In this document: positions 56,758 to 64,000 of the stretch, piece by piece
Position numbering within the stretch: position 1 is the first letter of the stretch
Layout of the letters: each line of letters begins with the position of its first letter
Assembly (NCBI GenBank): GCA_947086415.1
Contig: OX352296.1
Coordinates: 38,332,901 to 38,396,900, forward strand
DNA length: 64,000 bases
DNA from: Pammene aurita
Lineage: Eukaryota; Arthropoda; Insecta; Lepidoptera; Tortricidae
Direction of reading: 5' to 3'
Program-made: the position numbers and the translations under genes
The notes under the pieces: generated by a model
Told to the model about the DNA's origin: nothing
What the model saw: the letters and a program-made list of their open reading frames with translations, nothing else
The model's database searches: none

Positions 56758-57926
56758 GTATGTGACATAGTCACAAATTAGATTATATTAGTCGTAGGAA
56801 TTTATTACAAAGATTAAGTGCCGTGGGAAAAAGTCTGATTTTTGTGATACTCTACGGGTTACTATTAATTACAACTACTTAGTAAGACATACTTATTTTA
56901 ATTTCTTATGTGTAATACAATTGCACTTTAATCATTGATGTGAATTACATTTTTTTTTCATATATATGTGTATTATTGATAAACATTCCTTATTTGTACC
57001 ACGACGTGTTGGTATCTTGAAGAACTCAATCAATACATATACTAAGTAAATTACAGTAAATTGTTATGAATACTGTACTTTAGCTTGCAATTAATTCAAG
57101 TAGCTATTGTGTACGAGGGTTGTTTGCAGTAATGCGCTTTTTTACTGCACTTTATTCTGCATTTATTGTGTTTTTAGTTCTTTTCGAGAGTACAGTAAAA
57201 CTATAAAAAAATGGAATATAGCAATGATTTATTCAATAATTGTTAAAATAAAAAAGTGTTCACGTATTCGTATTTCATGTATTCCATGCTATATTTTGAC
57301 ATTCAAGCATTTGTAAATAATCATCGACAACACCAAAAAAAACCGGTTTAAAAGGGTTTTTTGCGTTTTTCTCGAAACTCACTTTTTGCACTTACTGTTG
57401 TTTAAGTATTGCACGGCAGGATAGAACTCCTGCAAAAGTTCTAAATTGAATTTAAATTCGTCTTTAAGGCATATGTCAATTGCCTCAACCAGATTATCTG
57501 TTGCATTTGATGACAGATTAGACAAAATATATCCGTTTCCTTTTTACACACCGTAAATGTCTCCTAATGAAAGGGGCGGTCATACCAAATAAAAAACCGG
57601 CCAAGAGCGTGTCAGGCCACGCTCAGTGTAGGGTTCCGTAGTTTTCCGTCCGTCACAGTAAGTGTCCCCACTTAAGAGTTAATAACACCGCCATGTAGGA
57701 TATGATATGAGAGTTCCACGTACAGCGACATCTATCGGCAAATTAAGTAAACTATTGCGCGCGAGCTTAAAGTATGGAAGATGATTTTTATGGAATAATT
57801 CTTTATTGCGTGAACCGATTTTCACCGTTTTTACTTTATTTGAAAGCACGTCATTTCATTGTAATTTTGTAGAAATTACAGGTACAATAAACACCTGCTT
57901 ATACGGTTAAATTACAAACTTAGTTC

Positions 57927-58074
57927 AGAAATCCTTCTTTTTGTAAAGGGTCGGCAACGCGCATGTGACTCCTGTGGAGTTACAGGCGTCCATAGGTTAC
58001 GGTAGCTGCTTACCATCAGGTAGGCCGTTTGCTTGTTCGCCACCGTCGTGGTATAAAAAAAAAAAAAAAAAATT
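57927..58074 (+). mobile_element. A-tailed SINE, present in unit B only
   Basis: Starts 'ccttctttttgtaaagggtc', ends 'gccaccgtcgtggtata' plus ~18 A. Unit A is uninterrupted here ('cagaaattattttgtaa'). AAAT occurs on both sides as a likely target duplication. It is 5'-truncated relative to 45616-45830. Confidence 0.75.
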
Positions 58075-58795
58075 AATTTGTAATTTTTTTTCAAAAACTA
58101 TTCATCCTATCAAGTTCAAAATAATTTTCCTAGAAAGTTTTTATAAAGTTCTACTTTTGAGATTTTTTTCATATTTTTAAAACTTATGGTTCAAAAGTTA
58201 GAGGGGGGGGACGCATATTTTTTTACTTCTGGAGCAATTATTTCAGTTAGTCATAGACAAAAATCGGCCAGAAGTCAGAAAAACCACAACTCCCTGCTTA
58301 ATTTTGTCTGTGGCTTCATACAAAAATTCAGTCACCCACTGACTTCTCGGAAATTCAATACGATATTGGTTAAATTCAAATGTAACGTCTGAATTCGGCA
58401 TTCGACCTCTGTCTGCACTGTTCGACATACCATTGACTACCACTTGACTCTTATAATGAATACATTCCACTTGAGTCACTTTAGAATTTTAGATGGTAAT
58501 CTTAAACTCGAAGCTGTTTTTATGGCGTGTTTTAAACAAGAAGTATCGTATTTTAAGTGCCTGATAAATATCCTTTACTGTTTTTTATTTAAAAAAAATA
58601 GTTGGTGACGACAAGCATACGAAAGCGGCCAACGTAGCATATGTGCATCTGCAATCAAAAGGTGTCAAGCGCGCTGATGAAACCGTATAAAAGGAGGATT
58701 AGCTATATTTGCAAGAAAAGGACAAACATGTAGTCCTTTTCTCAACAGTGCATTATTTTTGAGCTTAAGTTAGAAAGTACACTTTTAAAACAATG

Positions 58796-58914
58796 CACTT
58801 TTTAAACCACTAATTTAAACTTTCACGCGGTTAAGTCCCGTTTGTACAAATAGATAATGCACTTTTTGCGAAGAATCTGGTAATTCGCGCTTTACTAAAA
58901 CATAACCTGCATTA
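58796..58914. repeat. First part of the long tandem array, unit B
   Basis: Equivalent of 48026-48146, interrupted after 'cctgcatta' by the 2.13 kb insertion; the array continues at 61045. Confidence 0.75.
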
Positions 58915-58985
58915 TCATAAAGTCAACGGAAAAAATCATAAAGTCACCATATTAACTAAACTCACACATAATATACATAAAATAT

Positions 58986-58986
<1 letters not shown>

Positions 58987-59052
<66 letters not shown>
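58987..59052. repeat. (CA)n microsatellite, ~33 units
   Basis: An uninterrupted CA run, likely polymorphic in length. Confidence 0.95.
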
Positions 59053-59055
<3 letters not shown>

Positions 59056-59574
59056 GCACACACTCGTGCACTTTACTTATTAGTTGTAAGTAAGTACTTA
59101 CCTAGTTAGTAGTTTTTTTTTACTTCTATTTCATAAAGATTTTATTTTTGTTACGAGTAGAAAAGTTATGTTTGTTTTCGTACAATTGTTTTGCACTTAT
59201 TCCGATTTTCTAATTTTACTAACACTAACTAATGTTTTGTCTTTCGTCTGTACCTAACCTGTTTTATTTTCCCCACAGGACAGGCCATGCCTACGGTTGA
59301 ATTTCTAATTATAAAAAGTGACTTGACACATGACTGACAGTTAAAATGTTGCCTGGAATAGCAAAAATAAAATAGTCATGGGTATATGTCGATAAAAAGT
59401 ATCGAAAAGTGTAATGTTGTACTAAACACTACAAATACGATTCCATTTAAAGGATCCATAAACGTTAGGAAATTAAATTATCATTTCACAGCCTGAAATG
59501 CAATAATATTCAAATCAGACAAAAGTTTTGAAATACGTTGTCGCTAATAAATCGTATAGTTATGTTATACAACA

Positions 59575-59885
59575 TATCATATATTTTTCTATCTCGTCGA
59601 ACGAGCGGAGCCTAAGCGAAGTGAAGTTATAGACAGCATCGGATGAAACGGAAACGGAACTGTCAGCTGGCTACCTGGACATCGCTGCATTTCGATGGCT
59701 TTTTGAATAGTTGTTCTGCGGTAACTGTAGTAACGTTTTTTCTAATCTTTATGAAATTAGTTGGGGTTATAGCAGAAATAAATATAATTTGAGAGTTCGT
59801 ATATGAGCAGGATCGATCCATGGGTTATGGAGCTAGAAGGCGCAAAAAAATCATCATAAGAGTCTTGGTATATTGGTCAATGCAT
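59575..59885 (+). repeat. Diverged third copy of part of the duplicated family
   Basis: 'gcggagcctaagcgaagtga', 'tttcgatggctttttga', 'gttcgtatatgagcaggatc' and 'ggagctagaaggcgcaaaaa' follow unit A sequence at 49630-49700 and 53630-53800 in order. It is clearly more diverged than A is from B. It also lacks the Penelope insertion, so it is another empty-site witness. Confidence 0.7.
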
Positions 59886-60357
59886 TTACAAGGAAATCGC
59901 GAGTTCTCAGTTCGAGGCGGACTACAAATAGTTTCTGTAAATTTGAGCTCTTTATTATGCAGGCGACATTTTGGATGAACATTGTTCTCCGTAATCTGAG
60001 GCAACATCACTTAATAATTGAATTCAACACTTCTACGAGTAATAACAACAAAACGTAACGATATTTACGAACAGTCAGAAGACGATATTTCTCAAAAATA
60101 CCTACTTAACCACTTCTAAATAGAAGAAAAGATACTTGGATAATTATTCATCCGCATAGAATTCGGTTATCGTGTGGCCCTCTAAAAAGGTTTTTTTTCG
60201 GGATAAAAAGTAGTTAAGTATCCTATGTCCTATTCCTCACTCTAAGCTACCTCTGGCGCCATTTTAGAGACGTGCATTCAGCAAGATATTCACTCACAAA
60301 CTGAACGGCAGGCTTGTGTGTAGAGAAATCCCAATATTGGCGCGACCGCAGTGCGCT

Positions 60358-60597
60358 TGGAGAATTTAACTAACCAGAGCGGCCATTGATAGGCTTTCCC
60401 ATCTGCCGAAAACAATGGTCAATAAATATAACCAGTGGTCATATTTATTGTACGGACTGACGTTTATCTGACGTGGCTATTTGTACGTTACGTACGAATA
60501 GCCATACATTTGACGCTCGCCTCCCCCGCAAAAATAAGCAGACTTTTTTGTATAGAAAATGACGGACATGGCCGCTCCGGTTGGTTGAATTCTCTAA
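60358..60597. repeat. Foldback with two internal hairpins
   Basis: The outer arms 'gagaatttaactaaccagag' + 'cggccat' and 'atggccgctccggttggttg' + 'aattctc' are mirrored. Inside are hairpins at 60419-60453 ('caataaatat' against 'atatttattg') and ~60473-60501 ('ggctatttgtacgt' against 'acgtacgaatagcc'). Confidence 0.7.
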
Positions 60598-61044
60598 GCC
60601 ATGCGCCCGGAATTAACCCTACGGCAGGTGTATGAGTTGCCTTTAGAAATTATTATTGTCTCCAATAATATGATGTACAGAAGTTATAAATTGACTTCAA
60701 TTTGTCGCGTACCGCATAGTTTTATCAACAAGTAATAGTCATTCCGTAAAAGTAACGTATTTTCCACATCATGTTGCAGCATTCTTCAGCCTTTAAGCAT
60801 TAATCAAGTTGCAGAGACAATATCGCAACCAATAAGTCGCGGCGTTTGTAGAAGTCTTAATAAATAAAAATATCGATAAGAACAGCACTGGCCGAATTGC
60901 GGCAACATTTGTGTTTGTTGACTTGTCAAGTCACTCCGTACAATTATAAATTCTACCTTAGTGTGGGGATCAGCATAAATGTAACATTGTGTAATTATAT
61001 TTCTGAAATAAACGTAGTTGTATTTTTTTTTTTTTTGTATTTGT

Positions 61045-61980
61045 ATTATAATTATAAATTTAAACTGTGAATCGATTAAAACAGCAAGGGCCGCAACGCA
61101 ATTTAGTAACGGAGTTTGTGCACGGGATTAAAGTTTACCTCAGCTGTATACTCGTAGCGGGCGACAAAGCTATACAATGCACACGCAATGCATATTTTAA
61201 ACCACTGATTTAAACTTTCACGCGGTTAAGTCTCATTTGTACAAATAGGTAATGCACTTTTTGCGAAAAATCTGGCCATTCGCGCTTTACTAAAACATAA
61301 CCTGCATTTTTTTATATATCATATGTTGTGTCCCACTGCTGGCCTGGTAAACCTGCATTATAATTATTAAACTGTGAATCGATTAAAGCAGCAAGGGTCG
61401 CAACGCAATTTAATTACGGAGTTTGTGGACAGGATTAATCTGTACCCCAGTTGTATAGCGGGCGACTGAGCTATGCAAAAACAATGTTCAAATAATGCAC
61501 ATTTTAAACCATTGGTTTAAACTTTCACACGGTTAAGTCTCATTTATGCAAATAGATAATGCACTTTTTGATAAAAATCTGGCCGTTCGCGGTTTACTAA
61601 AACATAACCTGCATTATAATTATTAAATTTTTTATCTGAATCAATTAAAACAGCAAGGGCCGCAATCTAATAACGGAGTTTGTGCACGGAATTAAAGTTT
61701 ACCCCAGTTGTATAGCGGGCGACAGAGCTATAACATGTCGTCAGAGCCAGAACATTAGTTCAGTTAGCAAAACTTAGGTTCACCTTAGTTGCTCGGTAGG
61801 CCACACAGCTATGACGTGTCTTCAGAATTTGGACATCAATTAATTTGGCGAAACTTGTGTTCACAATAGTTGCACGGTGGGCAACACAGCTGTCACGTAT
61901 CGTCAGAGAAAGGGCGTCAGTTTATTTGGCAAAACTTGTGTTCACTTTAGTTGCACGGTGGGCAACATCTATAAAATGTC
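61045..61980. repeat. Tandem arrays of unit B (rest of long units, 81 bp units)
   Basis: Matches 48143-49080 of unit A, including the extra ~46 bp in the middle long unit. Small differences include an added 'tttagt' in the last short unit. Confidence 0.8.
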
Positions 61981-63179
61981 GTTAGGCCAGACGTTGTTCA
62001 GTACGAAACTTGGGTCGCATTTGAACTGGACTGGTCTAAGTCGAAGTGCCAAGGACCATAATAAGTCTGAACTGACACTGTCTATACGCGCAGTAAAATC
62101 GCGTAACAGAAATTCAGACAAACGTAGTAGGTACTAGCGCTCTGTCGCGTTACAAACGTACTTCCATGGATTTTTTTCGACGAATCGAAGCTGTCAAAAT
62201 AACTCATCCTTCATCCAATAGATGCTGTGGCGCCTAAAACCGAAAACAGAAGTAGGTACGGTCTGAATTTTGGAGGAACACAATTTTCTATAGATACAGT
62301 TCAGGTGTGTATGGTCCTTGCTTGGTAAAATCAACGACCCGAGACAGGTCGCTAAGTTGGAAGTTTGGGCGCTATTTCAGCTGAATGGTGGTGTTAGTGA
62401 GGACTAATAACTTACGCCCTCGACTTTGTCGGGTAAGTCGTCAAATTGCTAAACCACCCTCCTCCTTAAGTACCCTCGTACGTTGAAACCTCATTTTACC
62501 TTTCTAGAAAGTCAATTCAGAGATAAAAATTCTTATCGAACGAACGGAGCGTAAGCGAAGTGAAGTTCTTACAGACAACTTCGGCTACTAGGACTGTCGG
62601 CATATCGATGGCTTTTTGATTTTGAGAGTTTGTTCCATGATAACTTTAGTAACGTTTTTATGATCTTTATGAAATTTGTTGGGATTGTAGTAGAGATACA
62701 TATAATTTGAGTGTTCGTATATATGCAGGATCCATCAAGGAATTGTGGAGCTAGAAGGCGAAAAAATATATTTAGAAGGGTCTTGTTATATTGGTCGAGT
62801 TCTCCGTTCGAGGCGGACTACTTACTAGTGACACTTTCAGATAATACGCTACGCGAGAAATCTGTTGCACCGGCAGTCAAGCTAGACCTTGTGGGTTCTA
62901 AATGTTCTAATGCGCTAGTCTTTCACAGTTCATTGTTCATTATAATAGGCATTTCAATTTGGGATATATCCCACAAAAAAAGGCCAAGTGCGAGTCGGAC
63001 TCGCGCCCTATGGGTTCCGTACATCACTTTTTTTACTTGTGCTGTAAAAAGCGTCTTACCAAATTTCATGATTCTAGGTCTATTATGTTGACACTTTTGC
63101 ACCTTATTAAGTACGTTATTTCGAAGGAATAAGGCAATACCCTTTAGCCACGTGATCCTACCGCCCTTGTGCCGGATTC

Positions 63180-63453
63180 TAATAAATAAATATAAATATA
63201 AATAAATATAAATATTATGGGACAATCCTACACAAATCAACCTAGTCCCACAGTAAGCTCAATAAGGCTTGTGTTGTGGGTACTAGGCGACGATATATAT
63301 AATAGATAAATACTTAAATATATAGAAAACATCCATAACTCAGGAACAAATATCCGTGATAAACACACAAATAAATGCCTGACCAGGATTCGAACCCGGG
63401 ACCTCCTGCTTCGTCGCCAGGGTCACTACCGACTAGACTAGGAGGCCGTTAAA
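63180..63453 (-). repeat. tRNA-headed SINE, unit B copy
   Basis: Counterpart of 54208-54482, with one visible A-box-region change (gactagacta against gactaggcta). Confidence 0.8.
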
Positions 63454-63934
63454 AAATACATTAACAATACAATAAAAATACAACCTATAGTCTGGCAAAC
63501 AATTACTGTCAGTAGAAAAGCGCGGCAAATTCTAAATACGTACTACATGTGGCAACCCTTTGTGATGACTGATGAGACACCGTATTTCGTGACGAACATT
63601 TCTATTCACATTGAATTTGTTTCTTGTGCATTTCACTCTCTCATCTTAAGTGCGTGTGAGATAGAACTCCTGCAAAAGTTCTAAATTGAATTTAAATTCG
63701 TCTTTAAGGCATATGTCAATTGCCTCAACCAGATTATCTGTTGCATTTGATGACAGATTAGACAAAATATATCCGTTTCCTTTTTACACACCCTAAATGT
63801 CTCCTAACGAAAGGGGCGGTCATACCAAATAAAATTAAAAACGTAGAATTTAATGATCATTGCTACTTTTTTCACTGATTCTTAGAGTTGTCATACTTTT
63901 GTTTGCTGTACATTGCTACTGCGTTCGTTGGCTG

Positions 63935-64000
63935 GACAGACTTTATCTCAAACATAACTCCAACGCACAACAAACATTCAACCAATATTGAAGTTGTATT
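63935..64000 (-). repeat. Dispersed repeat cut by the window edge
   Basis: Reverse complement of ~28255-28322 ('tatctcaaacataactccaa', 'caaccaatattgaagt'). It continues beyond the window. Confidence 0.6.

Larger units (their letters stand above)
54690..57419. mobile_element. 2.73 kb non-coding element, perfect 32 bp inverted ends, GATA target
   Basis: It starts 'ctgccgtgcaatacttaaac' and ends with the exact reverse complement; 32 bp match perfectly (54690-54721 and 57388-57419). GATA flanks it on both sides (54686-54689 and 57420-57423). Unit B has the uninterrupted site 'gtgagatagaactcc' at ~63655. CAGTAA/TTACTG words cluster within ~550 bp of the left end and ~370 bp of the right end, like transposase-binding sites. 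I find no transposase. The centre holds a tRNA-like palindrome. The family is not recognised; 4 bp duplications fit Sola-type or similar elements. Confidence 0.9.
46404..57593. repeat. Tandem duplication, unit A
   Basis: The sequence from 'accggccaagagcg' to 'ggtcataccaaataaa' recurs as unit B (57594-63833). Unit A contains two insertions missing from B, the Penelope-like element and the 2.73 kb inverted-repeat element. It keeps ~557 bp (about 46916-47473) that B lacks. At the junction and both outer edges the word AAATAAA occurs, suggesting breakpoint microhomology. Shared parts differ only at scattered positions. Confidence 0.85.
58915..61044. mobile_element. 2.13 kb insertion in unit B, ATTA flanks
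   Basis: Unit A is continuous across this site. ATTA precedes the insertion (58911-58914) and follows it (61045-61048). It begins 'tcataaagtcaacgg' and ends in a T-rich tract after 'gaaataaacgtagttgta', with no terminal inverted repeats. It contains a CA microsatellite, a diverged piece of the surrounding repeat family (59575-59880) and a chain of hairpins. It may be a composite carried in by one event. Confidence 0.7.
57594..63833. repeat. Tandem duplication, unit B
   Basis: Begins 'aaccggccaagagcgtgtc' directly after unit A ends, and finishes at 'ggtcataccaaataaa', after which sequence is unique. Relative to A it lacks the Penelope element, the 2.73 kb element and ~557 bp near 58240. It gains an A-tailed SINE (57927-58074) and a 2.13 kb insertion (58915-61044). 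Confidence 0.85.

Overview
This window looks like nuclear DNA of a moth or butterfly (Lepidoptera). The evidence is AT-rich DNA, GT-AG introns, eukaryotic poly(A) signals and many repeats of lepidopteran type. These include tRNA-headed SINEs, a short A-tailed SINE ending in 'gccaccgtcgtggtata', small Helitrons with CTAG ends, non-LTR retrotransposons with short microsatellite tails, and repeats starting 'ggccaagagcg' or 'ggccaagtgcgagtcgg'. There are no operons and no bacterial genes. Host coding DNA is sparse. I see a THAP-domain gene broken by two MITEs (3431-5059), a likely first coding exon on the minus strand (31258-31373), and a few weak exon candidates. Nearly everything else is transposons or gene-free DNA. 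I could not run alignments, so identities are judged by eye.

Layout. 1-6.1 kb: paired dispersed repeats, a possible small spliced transcript, and the THAP gene. 7-10 kb: tRNA-derived SINEs, some forming inverted pairs and one interrupted by a younger SINE. 11-17.9 kb: a 3.5 kb DNA transposon with ~500 bp inverted repeats and a 640-residue transposase-like gene, flanked further out by an inverted pair of another repeat. 18.3-26 kb: a 5'-truncated non-LTR retrotransposon (LINE X) broken by three insertions, including a second LINE (LINE Y) in its reverse-transcriptase domain. 26-38 kb: mostly gene-free, with the exon at 31.3 kb. 38-39.5 kb: a third, decayed LINE on the minus strand. 42.4-43.6 kb: a Helitron and foldback cluster. 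46.4-63.8 kb: a tandem duplication with different transposons in each unit.

The tandem duplication is the most informative region. Unit A (46404-57593) carries a Penelope-like element with an apparently intact reverse transcriptase-GIY-YIG gene (49704-53624, TSD of 10-12 bp). It also carries a 2.73 kb element with perfect 32 bp terminal inverted repeats and GATA target duplications (54690-57419). Unit B (57594-63833) has the empty site for both, and instead has an A-tailed SINE and a 2.13 kb insertion flanked by ATTA. Each unit therefore serves as the unoccupied control for the other. An assembly artefact joining two haplotypes is a real alternative.

The 2.73 kb element codes for nothing I can recognise. 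It has clustered CAGTAA/TTACTG motifs near both ends and, near its middle, a ~170 bp palindrome in which each arm carries a complete cloverleaf-capable tRNA-like sequence. It is my best candidate for something undescribed. The Penelope repeats also contain a fold close to a minimal hammerhead ribozyme that appears to lack one core base.
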